A stretch of DNA of 36,327 nucleotides from Candidatus Bathyarchaeota archaeon (GTDB lineage: Archaea; Thermoproteota; Bathyarchaeia; Bathyarchaeales; SOJC01). The stretch lies in assembly GCA_004376645.1 (NCBI GenBank), contig SOJC01000100.1, positions 1-36,327 on the forward strand, given 5' to 3'. Positions 10,301 to 17,883 of this stretch are shown in pieces (positions within the stretch are counted from its first letter, which is position 1; the number at the start of each line of letters is the position of its first letter). Both the position numbers and the translations under genes were made by a program. Below the pieces are notes generated by a model. It was not told where the DNA came from and ran no database searches. It was given only the letters and a program-made list of their open reading frames with translations.

Positions 10301-10679
10301 CCATATGATCTCTGATAAAATCCACGCTAGAGCACGTGGGCAAGTTCAAATGTTGACACGACAGCCAACTGAAGGCAGAGCTAGAGGCGGAGGATTAAGA
10401 TTTGGCGAGATGGAACGGGACTGTTTAATAGGTCACGGGGCTGCGATGCTGCTGAGAGACCGTCTTCTGGAAGAATCAGACAAGTACCTTCTTTACGTTT
10501 GCGAAAATTGCGGTTATATAGCATATTATGACATGAAACAACGTACATATGTTTGTCGCATCTGCGAAAAAGAAGCGCAGATTTCCCCGGTCGTCATTTC
10601 CTATGCCTTTAAGCTTCTGTTGCAGGAGTTGATGAGCCTCACTGTTGCACCCCGCTTAAGGCTTAAGGAGCGTGCTTAG
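7317..10679 (+). CDS. rpoB: DNA-directed RNA polymerase subunit B (beta), undivided
   Basis: Second-largest subunit of archaeal RNA polymerase, in one piece (B' and B'' not split). Landmarks: KGLVRQHLDSYNEF near the N-terminus, the fork/rifampicin-region equivalent around RDLHPTHWGRLCPNETPEG, GYNMEDALIFNK, the active-centre KFASRHGQKG near residue 877, and a C-terminal zinc ribbon of the form CxxC (CENCGY) and CxxC (CRICEK). I place the start at ATG 7317, giving 1120 aa: a GGAG lies about 12 bases upstream, and the conserved homology begins about 17 residues later, as in other archaeal RpoB. The frame stays open to a TTG at 7224 (1151 aa), which directly follows a stop codon and has no ribosome binding site but is close to the TATA box. 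One base separates its stop from the rpoA ATG. Confidence 0.96.
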   Translation: MSEITQDEILLLQKSFFKEKGLVRQHLDSYNEFIDHGLQEMIYETGEINIELPENPYKIKLGQAWIIDPQTRISGPYVTEVDGTKHEIFPMEARFRNLSYVAPIAVEMTPIIDGREMDTELVLIGDIPVMLKSKLCILSQLQKDELILNGEDPSDPGGYFLINGSERVIVALEDLAPNRILIDIDTRGAHPVCQAKIFSTTVGFRARIELRLKSDGVIYVTIPGVPSEVPFIIVMRALGIESDKVIAETVSSDQSAQNLLELSFEKSAGVETNREALEYIGNRVAHGQVLEYRIQRARNILDRNFLPHLGRTPESREEKSTFLGEMACRVLDLKLGRRSTDDKDHFKNKRLKLAGPLLADLFRIAFRNLCRDIKYQLERMGFKRQMITISAAVRSGIISDRLRHALATGNWGRGKVGITQLLDRTNLISTLSHLRRLQSPLSRSQPNFEARDLHPTHWGRLCPNETPEGSNCGLVKNLALSACISVAVNVDTARHAVYELGVIPAQEANQELRLSGTKVFINGSIIGYHPYPDELVSAMRTRRRRGEIPSELNVAHFKTIGGREEVYVNCDVGRVRRPLIIVEDGVSKLQARHIEMIRSGEWSWEDIIKNAIIEYIDAEEEENIYVALTLDGVKPNHTHIELSLYTILGISASLISYPEHNQSPRNSYEAAMAKQALGIYATNYVFRVDSRSHILHYPQIPLVKTKSMEILRYNQRPSGQNYLVAVISFEGYNMEDALIFNKASIERGLGRSTFYRIYEAECRQYLGGLKDKFTIPESGIRGFRGEQYSRLLEPDGIIGLEASTAGGDVLIGRTSPPRFLEEYKEFDVKGPSMRDTSVDMRQSEAGTVDSIFITESKEGSKLVKVKIRDQRIPELGDKFASRHGQKGVIGMIIPQEDLPFTETGIVPDVVINPHAIPSRMTIGQFLESMAGKMAAARGRAADGTPFVGETSSKIKQTLINCGFSHTGKDVFYNGITGDKFTADIFVGAVYYQKLHHMISDKIHARARGQVQMLTRQPTEGRARGGGLRFGEMERDCLIGHGAAMLLRDRLLEESDKYLLYVCENCGYIAYYDMKQRTYVCRICEKEAQISPVVISYAFKLLLQELMSLTVAPRLRLKERA

Positions 10680-10680
10680 A

Positions 10681-13600
10681 ATGGCATTTGAAGAAGTGAC
10701 GCATAAAATAATAGATAAGCTTCAGTTTGGGATGTTTTCACCTCAAGAGTTGAGGAGGTCCTCAGTCGCTGAAATCCAAACTGCTGACACCTATGATGAA
10801 GATGGAGCCCCCATTACTTCCGGTTTGATGGATGGTAGACTAGGCACTCTGGAGCCACGACAGAGATGTAAGACTTGTGGAAACACCGCAATCCGTTGTC
10901 CTGGCCATTTTGGCCATATCGAATTAGCAGTTCCTGCTATTCACATCATATTTTCAAAAATAATCCACAAACTTCTAAGGTCCACGTGCAGAAATTGTGG
11001 GCGTGTGACTCTTCAAGAAGAGCAAATCGCAAAAATCAGAAAGCAAATCGAACGTTCGAAATCCCTTCTCGGCGGAGTACCCGCGAGTATCTATAAGACG
11101 GTGTTGAAAGATGCCAAACAGAAACAATGCCCATATTGCGGTACACCTCAGCATAAGATAGTCTTTGAGAAACCAACAAGATTCCGAGAAGAAGCCCCTG
11201 AAGAAGGTTCTCACCAGTTAACTCCAAGTATGATCCGCGAAAGGTTGGAACGGATATCTGATGAAGACGCCGAGCTCTTCGGCTTCGATCCTAACACTGC
11301 TAGACCCGAATGGATGGTTCTCCAAGTTCTCCCAGTTCCCCCAGTCTACGTTCGACCTTCAATCACCTTGGAATCCGGAATCCGCTCAGAAGACGATCTA
11401 ACCCACAAACTTGTAGATATTATCCGAATCAATCAACGTTTGAAGGAAAATATGGACGCTGGCGCACCCACCCTAATCATACAGGACCTGTCGGAACTGC
11501 TTCAATATCACGTAACGACCTATTTCAACAACGAAGCATCAGGGATTCCACCTGCTAGGCATCGTTCCGGCAGAGCCCTCAAAACTCTCTCTCAACGCCT
11601 TAAAGGAAAAGAAGGACGTTTCAGAAGCAACCTATCAGGAAAACGCGTTGACTTCTCTGCAAGAACAGTTATCTCTCCAGATCCCAACCTTGACATCAGC
11701 GAAGTAGGAGTTCCCCTCAGAATAGCAATGAAACTCTCCATTCCAGAGAAAGTTACTGAGTGGAACCTTGAAGAGATGCAGAAACTAGTCAAGAATGGTC
11801 CGGAAAACTACCCAGGTGCTATGTATGTTCTTAGACCAGATGGAAAGCGAATCCGACTTGAGTTCGTTGTAGATCGGGAGAAAATCGCCGAGGCTATTGA
11901 GCCTCAATTCATCGTAGAGAGACATCTCAGAAATGGTGACATCGTAGTCTTCAACAGACAGCCATCCCTACATCGTATGTCAATTATGGCACACTACGTC
12001 AAGGTCTTGCCCTTTAAAACCTTCCGTCTACATCTCTGTGTCTGCCCTCCATACAACGCTGATTTCGACGGAGATGAAATGAATCTCCATGTGCCCCAAA
12101 GTGAAGAAGCACGCACAGAAGCCATACTACTAATGCAGGTTCAAGATCAAATGCTGTCTCCAAGGTTCGGTGGGCCTATCATAGGTGCAATTAGAGATTT
12201 CATAACTTCAGCCTACCTCCTCACCAAAAAATCCACATATCTAACTAAAGAAGAAGTCTGCAGATTACTGACAGGGGCCAGATATGAAGGGCCTATGCCA
12301 GAACCTGAAAGGAAGAAACCTACTCCAAAGTGGTCAGGAAAGCAGATATTTAGTCTATTTCTGCCTAAAGACTTCAACTACTCGCTAAAAGCTACAATAT
12401 GTCAGAGTTGCCCTCAATGCCTAAAAGAAAAATGCCCTCATGACGCCTTCGTAGTCGTTAAGAATGGTGTTCTTCTCTCAGGAGTCATCGATCGACGTTC
12501 AATTGGCGCTGAGCAATCTGAAAGCATATTACATCGAATAATTAAAGACTACGGTACACAACAAGGGCGGATGTTTCTAAATAAAATCTGTCAACTCCTC
12601 AAACTTTTCATGTCTATTCGCGGGTTCACCTACTCTTTTGATGAGTTGGAACTTTCTCCAAGAGCCCAGAAAAGAATTTCCCGAACTCTGGAAAAACACG
12701 AGAAGAACGTCCAAAAGCTAATCACAGCCTACAAAAAGGGAACACTTCAAAGACTCCCTGGACAGTCACTACAAGATTCCTTTGAAATATATGTTATGAA
12801 TGAACTTGCCATGTCAAGAGATGAAGCCGGGAGAATAGCTGATGAGAATTTCACACTGGAGAATGCGGGGATAATCATGACCCGCACCGGAGCTCGGGGC
12901 TCTAACTTGAACATAGGTCAAATGACAGCTTCTGTTGGTCAACAATCTGTGAGAGGTAAAAGGATAATGAGAGGTTATGTGGAAAGATCCTTACCTCACT
13001 TTGAACCAGGCGATCCATCTCCTAAAGCAAGGGGTTTCATCTACGCATCATACCAATCCGGTTTGGATCCCGTTGAGTTCTTCTTCCATGCTATGGGTGG
13101 TCGAGAAGGATTAGTGGATACTGCTGTTCGAACACAGCAAAGTGGCTACATGCAAAGGAGACTAATCAATGCTCTAGAGCATCTTCGCGTTGAATATGAC
13201 GGAACAGTCCGTAACTCAGTTGGCGACATTGTACAGTTCCGATATGGTGAAGATGGTGTTGACCCTGCAAAAAGCGACCATGGAAAAGCTGTAAACGTAA
13301 GCAGACTTGTTGATCAAGTCACAATTATGATGGGAAAAGGCGAACAGGCTTCACAGAAATACATCGAAGGGAAACTGAGTAGTGTGGAGAATCAGCTTAC
13401 AGCGATACTATTTGATGAACTGAAAGAAGAGTTGAATAAGGCTAAACTGAGCAAGAAAGGCGTTGACCGAACAATTGAGTTGACATTGAAAAACTATAAA
13501 CAAGCCTTTGTTGAGCCAGGGGAGGCAGTTGGCATCGTAGCGGCGCAATCGATAGGGGAGCCAGGCACACAAATGACTCTGAGAACATTCCACTATGCTG

Positions 13601-14502
13601 GTGTCAGAGAGCAAAACGTCACCTTGGGATTACCACGTCTAATTGAAATTGTAGATGCAAGACGAGTTCCATCAACACCCATAATGTCAATTTTTCTTAA
13701 CAAGAATAATCGAAAAAGTAAGGGCAAAGCCACTGAAGTCGCACGCAACATTATTTGCACCAAGGTGGAGGACATCGTAAAAGCCGTCTACGAAGATCCC
13801 AAACATGACCGAGTTGTTGTCGACTTGGACAGTGCTCTGATGACAAATAGAGGAATTCTCCTAGAAGAAATAAAAGAGAAGCTTCAGTTCACAGGATGTC
13901 TGGTAGATGCGCGTGGGAGAAAGGTCTATGTGAAACCAAAGAAACCAGAAGACTGCAAGAAACTGATTGCAAAAATCATCTCTCAGACTGTAAAGGGAGC
14001 TCTAGGTGTCAAACGTGCCTTGGTTGCTGAAGAAAGAGGAGAATGGGTGATTAGGACTGATGGATCAAATCTGGCAAAAGTTCTAGAAACCAACGGAATC
14101 AACCCAGCCCGAACAATTACAAACCATGTTCACGAAATTGCGAAGACCTTAGGTATAGAAGCAGCCCGTAGCTCCATAATTCAGGAAGCACTTGGTGTAT
14201 TGGAGGAGCAGGGTTTAGATGTTGATATTCGTCACATAATGCTCGTCGCAGACATTATGACTACGACAGGTGAAGTGAGGCAGATCGGACGACATGGAAT
14301 AAGTGGTGCAAAAGCTAGTGTTCTTGCTAGAGCAGCTTTCGAAATAACTGTCCCAAACATTGTTGACGCCGCCATCCAGGGTGAAGCTGATCCGCTTCAA
14401 GGTGTGACCGAAAACGTTATAGTAGGGCAGTCAATACCGATTGGCACTGGTCTCGTCAACCTATATATGTCAACTCTAACACATAAGGAGAAGACCAAAT
14501 GA
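10681..14502 (+). CDS. rpoA: DNA-directed RNA polymerase subunit A, A' and A'' fused
   Basis: Largest RNA polymerase subunit as one uninterrupted 1273-aa chain. The N-terminal zinc site is CxxC (63/66), Cys73 and the GHFGH histidines. A second CRNC/CPYC pair lies at about 103-153. The catalytic magnesium loop NADFDGDEM is at 459-467. The bridge/trigger region contains AMGGREGLVDTAVRTQQSGY. The part corresponding to A'' begins before GIVAAQSIGEPGTQMTLRTF (from residue 951). Most euryarchaea and Crenarchaeota split this gene between those two regions; here there is neither stop nor frameshift. The ATG at 10681 is preferred over GTG 10672 because the AAGGAG at 10665-10670 is spaced 10 bases from the ATG but only 1 from the GTG. 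The stop overlaps the L30e start (ATGA). Confidence 0.97.
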   Translation: MAFEEVTHKIIDKLQFGMFSPQELRRSSVAEIQTADTYDEDGAPITSGLMDGRLGTLEPRQRCKTCGNTAIRCPGHFGHIELAVPAIHIIFSKIIHKLLRSTCRNCGRVTLQEEQIAKIRKQIERSKSLLGGVPASIYKTVLKDAKQKQCPYCGTPQHKIVFEKPTRFREEAPEEGSHQLTPSMIRERLERISDEDAELFGFDPNTARPEWMVLQVLPVPPVYVRPSITLESGIRSEDDLTHKLVDIIRINQRLKENMDAGAPTLIIQDLSELLQYHVTTYFNNEASGIPPARHRSGRALKTLSQRLKGKEGRFRSNLSGKRVDFSARTVISPDPNLDISEVGVPLRIAMKLSIPEKVTEWNLEEMQKLVKNGPENYPGAMYVLRPDGKRIRLEFVVDREKIAEAIEPQFIVERHLRNGDIVVFNRQPSLHRMSIMAHYVKVLPFKTFRLHLCVCPPYNADFDGDEMNLHVPQSEEARTEAILLMQVQDQMLSPRFGGPIIGAIRDFITSAYLLTKKSTYLTKEEVCRLLTGARYEGPMPEPERKKPTPKWSGKQIFSLFLPKDFNYSLKATICQSCPQCLKEKCPHDAFVVVKNGVLLSGVIDRRSIGAEQSESILHRIIKDYGTQQGRMFLNKICQLLKLFMSIRGFTYSFDELELSPRAQKRISRTLEKHEKNVQKLITAYKKGTLQRLPGQSLQDSFEIYVMNELAMSRDEAGRIADENFTLENAGIIMTRTGARGSNLNIGQMTASVGQQSVRGKRIMRGYVERSLPHFEPGDPSPKARGFIYASYQSGLDPVEFFFHAMGGREGLVDTAVRTQQSGYMQRRLINALEHLRVEYDGTVRNSVGDIVQFRYGEDGVDPAKSDHGKAVNVSRLVDQVTIMMGKGEQASQKYIEGKLSSVENQLTAILFDELKEELNKAKLSKKGVDRTIELTLKNYKQAFVEPGEAVGIVAAQSIGEPGTQMTLRTFHYAGVREQNVTLGLPRLIEIVDARRVPSTPIMSIFLNKNNRKSKGKATEVARNIICTKVEDIVKAVYEDPKHDRVVVDLDSALMTNRGILLEEIKEKLQFTGCLVDARGRKVYVKPKKPEDCKKLIAKIISQTVKGALGVKRALVAEERGEWVIRTDGSNLAKVLETNGINPARTITNHVHEIAKTLGIEAARSSIIQEALGVLEEQGLDVDIRHIMLVADIMTTTGEVRQIGRHGISGAKASVLARAAFEITVPNIVDAAIQGEADPLQGVTENVIVGQSIPIGTGLVNLYMSTLTHKEKTK

Positions 14503-14855
14503 TTGACATAGACAAAGCGATCGCAACTGCAGTCAAGACAGGTAAAGTTGTTTTCGGAGCGAAAGAAGCTATGAGAAGTGTGAAGAGCGGTAAGGCTCGC
14601 ATGATTATGATAGCCTCGAACACTCTTTTCTCCACAAAAGAAAACTTGGGACACAATGGTAGGCTATCTGAAATACCAATTGTCACGTATAAAGGAAACA
14701 ATTTCGACCTTGGCAGGATCTGCGGGAAGCGATTTCCTGTTGGGACTTTAACAGTGAAAGAGCCTGGCGACTCTGCTATCTTGAAACTGATTGAAGAGAT
14801 CGAAAAAGAGCAAACACTCTCGAAATCAGACGGGGGAGGTCCAATAAGTGGCTAG
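14499..14855 (+). CDS. rpl30e: 50S ribosomal protein L30e
   Basis: Ribosomal protein L30e of the L7Ae/L30e/S12e RNA-binding fold, 118 aa. The sequence shows GKVVFGAKEAMRSVKSGKA, the MIMIASNT strand and the PVGTLTV C-terminal strand, all typical. Family knowledge: it binds kink-turn RNA in the large subunit. In archaea rpl30e commonly follows the RNA polymerase genes, as here. ATGA overlap with rpoA and an 8-base overlap with nusA point to one transcript with coupled translation. A poorly conserved tail of about 15 residues (SKSDGGGPISG) extends past the usual end of the family. Confidence 0.95.
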   Translation: MIDIDKAIATAVKTGKVVFGAKEAMRSVKSGKARMIMIASNTLFSTKENLGHNGRLSEIPIVTYKGNNFDLGRICGKRFPVGTLTVKEPGDSAILKLIEEIEKEQTLSKSDGGGPISG

Positions 14856-15285
14856 TGGAATTAAACTGACAAGCAAAGAAATGCGTTACATCGCTCTTTT
14901 TGAGAGCATCACGGGTGCATCCGTGAAAGATTGCGTTCTAGATGAAGAATCAAAACGGGCGATTTTCATCGTGAAAGAAGGAGACGTAGGTATGGCAATA
15001 GGCAAAGGAGGGAAGAACATCCATCTCTTGGAACGAATGACCAGCAAGAGACATGAGATCATCGAATACTCTGATTCACCCGACCAATTCATCAGAAACG
15101 CGCTCAAACCAGCTCAAGTCTTAGAAATTAGAATAACAGAAAAACCTGACGGAAAATCCTTTGCGGTTGTACGTGTCAACCCAAAAGATAAAGGCGTGGC
15201 TATAGGAAAAAACGGTAGGAATGCTGAGAGAATACGTTTTCTCGCAAAACGCTACTTCCAAATCCAAAATGTCTCGATAACTTAG
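14848..15285 (+). CDS. nusA: NusA-like transcription elongation/termination factor (two KH domains)
   Basis: Short archaeal NusA of 145 aa made of two KH RNA-binding domains without the N-terminal or S1 domains of bacterial NusA. The two GxxG-type loops are visible as GMAIGKGGKNIHLLE (about residues 50-64) and GVAIGKNGRNAERIR (about 112-126). Family knowledge: it binds nascent RNA, and the gene is almost always in the rpo-L30e cluster. The GTG start at 14848 follows the strong GGGGGAGG at 14831-14838. In many archaea rps12, rps7 and EF-1alpha come next; here the operon ends and a convergent Hdr operon begins, with a T-rich stretch at 15327-15337 that could terminate transcription. Confidence 0.94.
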   Translation: MASGIKLTSKEMRYIALFESITGASVKDCVLDEESKRAIFIVKEGDVGMAIGKGGKNIHLLERMTSKRHEIIEYSDSPDQFIRNALKPAQVLEIRITEKPDGKSFAVVRVNPKDKGVAIGKNGRNAERIRFLAKRYFQIQNVSIT

Positions 15286-15389
15286 GTATTGAATGTCTCT
15301 ATAATTACCTTATCTTTATCCGTAACTACTTTTTCCATTGAAGAAGCTTCTCAACCGAGTAGCCAAGTAGAAAGGGAAATCTATTGATG

Positions 15390-17882
15390 TTATTTCTGCT
15401 TCCTAGCCAGCATTCTATCCAAAACTTGTTTCAGCTTCGCGTTTTCTGCCTTGATTCTTTCATGACCCAAGTCTTCTAGCTGCATAGCCATTTCCTTCAT
15501 TAGCTCAGCAAACTTTAGTCCTTCCGCAGCTGAGACATATTCCACTCGGAACCGCTGAGGGCTCAGTCCCAGCTTCTGCAACATAGGAGACAAAGCATCC
15601 ATTCTTGCTTTCATCTTCCAGTTTCCACTAATATAATGGCAGTCATAAGGCATGTGGCATGCACCAATTAACACCATACCCGCCCCCTTTCTGAAAGCAT
15701 CCAATACGAAGTCCCGATCAACTCTACCTGAACACATAACCCTGATTGGCCTGAGCAAGGGAGGATACTCGAAGCGGCTTGTACCCGCTAGATCTGCGCC
15801 AGCATAGCTACACCAGTTGCATAGAAAGCCTAGAATCTTACTTTCAGGTTCTTGCTCCAACGCTGAACTTATTTGAGCAAAAATCTGATCGTCTGTGAAG
15901 TGTTTCTGTGTAATGGCATCTGCAGGGCATTCAGCCACGCAAGTGCCGCAGCCGTGGCACATGGCTGTTATTACTTTTGCGGGTTGGTTTTCGGGGGCTT
16001 CAATAGCTCCATAGGGACATCGGTCGGCACAAATACCGCATTTCACCCTTGTATTTCTACATTTTTCAGGATTTACCACTGCAACGATGGGTTCAATCTT
16101 CCATCTATCCTTCGAAAGTACGGTTGCGGCTCGAGCTGCAGCTCCGCTTCCTTGGGAAACACTGTAGGGAACATCTTTAGGACCTTGACAAGCACCTGCT
16201 AGGAAAGTTCCATCTACAGGCGTGTCTAATGGCTTCAGTTTTGGGTGACTTTCCATGAAGAAGCCATTGGATCCTCGAGAGATGTTGAAGATTCTTGCTG
16301 TGTCTTCTGAACCTTTACTCGGAATCGCCGCTGTTGCCAGCACCACCATATCAGTCTTTATCTCTACTGGACAATCATCTTCTGTTTCTGCATACACGGT
16401 CAAACTTTCTGTTTCCGGATTTTCAACGACCTTTCTGTTAGTAAGTTTTGCTCGGATAAAATTGATTCCCATATTCTGGGCTCTTCTGAAGAGTTCTTCA
16501 TAGCCTTTCTTGTTGGTACGCATATCTGTGTATAGCACATTAATCTCAAGGGCGTTACCGTATTTCTCTTTCAGCAAGACCGCACTTTTTAATGTTAACA
16601 TGCAACAAAAACCTGAGCAATACTCATACTTATTAACGTCACGCGAGCCAACGCATTGAATAAAAGTTATACTGTTGGGGTTCTTACAGTCTGAAGGTCT
16701 TACAAGGTCTCCGGTGATTTGAGTGCCCGTATCCAATATTCGTTCAAGCTGAAGCCCAGTTACCACATTTCTATATTGTCCATATCCATACTCTTTCAGG
16801 TCATAGGGCTCGTAAATGTCGAATCCTGTCGCAATTATGATAGAACCTACTTTGAATGTGATCTCCTCGGGCTTCTGCTCAAAATCTACCGCACCTGCTT
16901 CACATGCGTCTTTGCATTCAGTGCAACTACCATCTTTGAAGTAGAGACAATTTTCTTTATCAATCGTGTGAACCAGAGGCACAGCTTGATCGAATGGCAT
17001 GTAAATCGCCTTTCGCATGCGTACACCTGCATCAAAATTATTTGGCACCTCAACAGGGCACTTTTCCACACATATGTTACAGTACCCCACACATTTTGAC
17101 TCATCAACAAATCTGGGTTTCTTAACGACCTTAACTGTGTAGCTTCCGATAACACCTTCAACCTCTTTCACTTCAGCATAAGAAATCAGCTGGATGTTTG
17201 GATGGGTAGCAACGTCTCCTATTCTCGTGGCAACACAAGAGAATCTTGGACAGCGATTCTGTTGTGGACAGTTTGAACACTCGAACATGGGAAACGTTCT
17301 GCCTAACTGCGCCATGTGACCGCCAATGCTTTCAGCCCTGTCAACTAAGTATACTATGTATCCCATGTTTGCTAGTGACATCGCTGCACTTGAGCCAGCG
17401 ACTCCGCCTCCTACCACTAATGCCTTATTAGTAACTGGTACCTCAATGACGTCAAGCGGTTGTAGCAGTCTGACCTTTGCAATGGCCATTCTTACGATAT
17501 CTTTTGCTTTTTCGGTTGCTTCTTTTGGCGTGCTTTGATGGCACCACGAAGAGAATTCACGGATGTTTGCCATTTCAAAGAGAAACGGGTTTAAGCCAGC
17601 TTCTGAAACGGTTCGGCGAAACGTAGGCTCATGCATCCGTGGAGAACAAGCAGCTACAACTACGCGGTTGAGGTTGTGTTCTTTTATTCCCTTTCTAATT
17701 TCTTCTTGTCCCGGATCAGCACACGTGTACCGGTTGGTTTTTACGTAGACTACGTTCGGAAGTGAACGGGCGTAACCTGCAACGTCTTCTACATCTACCA
17801 CTGCACCGATGTTGAGTCCACAATAACAGATGAACACGCCAATTCGCAGTTCTTCTGTTGTTCGAGGAGCCCCTTGTGCCAT
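15390..17882 (-). CDS. hdrA: HdrA-like iron-sulfur flavoprotein fused to an MvhD domain
   Basis: Fusion of 830 aa. Residues about 10-140 are the HdrA N-terminal domain, with YCG and TCADPGQ. The FAD Rossmann motif VVGGGVAG starts near 156. The central thioredoxin-reductase-like core carries CVGSRD and YCSGFCCM. Ferredoxin domains follow (CGTCVAECP). From about residue 690 it is an MvhD/FlpD domain (GFLCNWCSYAGADLAG, RVMCSGRVD, GACHMPYDCHY). Family knowledge: HdrA bifurcates electrons at FAD, and MvhD passes electrons from a hydrogenase or formate dehydrogenase to HdrA; fusion makes that partnership permanent. Compared with the neighbouring HdrA, several Fe-S sites have changed cysteine spacing (CSNCPQQNRC, CVGYCNICVEKC, CRNTRVKCGIC). 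Residues about 49-136 are encoded by a 263-bp repeat shared with the neighbour. The start lies one base after the upstream stop and has GGTGA. Confidence 0.92.
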   Translation of the reverse strand: MAQGAPRTTEELRIGVFICYCGLNIGAVVDVEDVAGYARSLPNVVYVKTNRYTCADPGQEEIRKGIKEHNLNRVVVAACSPRMHEPTFRRTVSEAGLNPFLFEMANIREFSSWCHQSTPKEATEKAKDIVRMAIAKVRLLQPLDVIEVPVTNKALVVGGGVAGSSAAMSLANMGYIVYLVDRAESIGGHMAQLGRTFPMFECSNCPQQNRCPRFSCVATRIGDVATHPNIQLISYAEVKEVEGVIGSYTVKVVKKPRFVDESKCVGYCNICVEKCPVEVPNNFDAGVRMRKAIYMPFDQAVPLVHTIDKENCLYFKDGSCTECKDACEAGAVDFEQKPEEITFKVGSIIIATGFDIYEPYDLKEYGYGQYRNVVTGLQLERILDTGTQITGDLVRPSDCKNPNSITFIQCVGSRDVNKYEYCSGFCCMLTLKSAVLLKEKYGNALEINVLYTDMRTNKKGYEELFRRAQNMGINFIRAKLTNRKVVENPETESLTVYAETEDDCPVEIKTDMVVLATAAIPSKGSEDTARIFNISRGSNGFFMESHPKLKPLDTPVDGTFLAGACQGPKDVPYSVSQGSGAAARAATVLSKDRWKIEPIVAVVNPEKCRNTRVKCGICADRCPYGAIEAPENQPAKVITAMCHGCGTCVAECPADAITQKHFTDDQIFAQISSALEQEPESKILGFLCNWCSYAGADLAGTSRFEYPPLLRPIRVMCSGRVDRDFVLDAFRKGAGMVLIGACHMPYDCHYISGNWKMKARMDALSPMLQKLGLSPQRFRVEYVSAAEGLKFAELMKEMAMQLEDLGHERIKAENAKLKQVLDRMLARKQK
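17474..17736. repeat. 263-bp perfect direct repeat, copy 1 (inside hdrA-mvhD)
   Basis: Identical base for base to 19467-19729, 1993 bases away and in the same orientation. It encodes residues about 49-136 of the fusion protein. The flanks diverge at once (17473 A versus 19466 G; 17737 G versus 19730 T). There are no synonymous differences across about 87 codons. Confidence 0.98.
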
Positions 17883-17883
17883 G

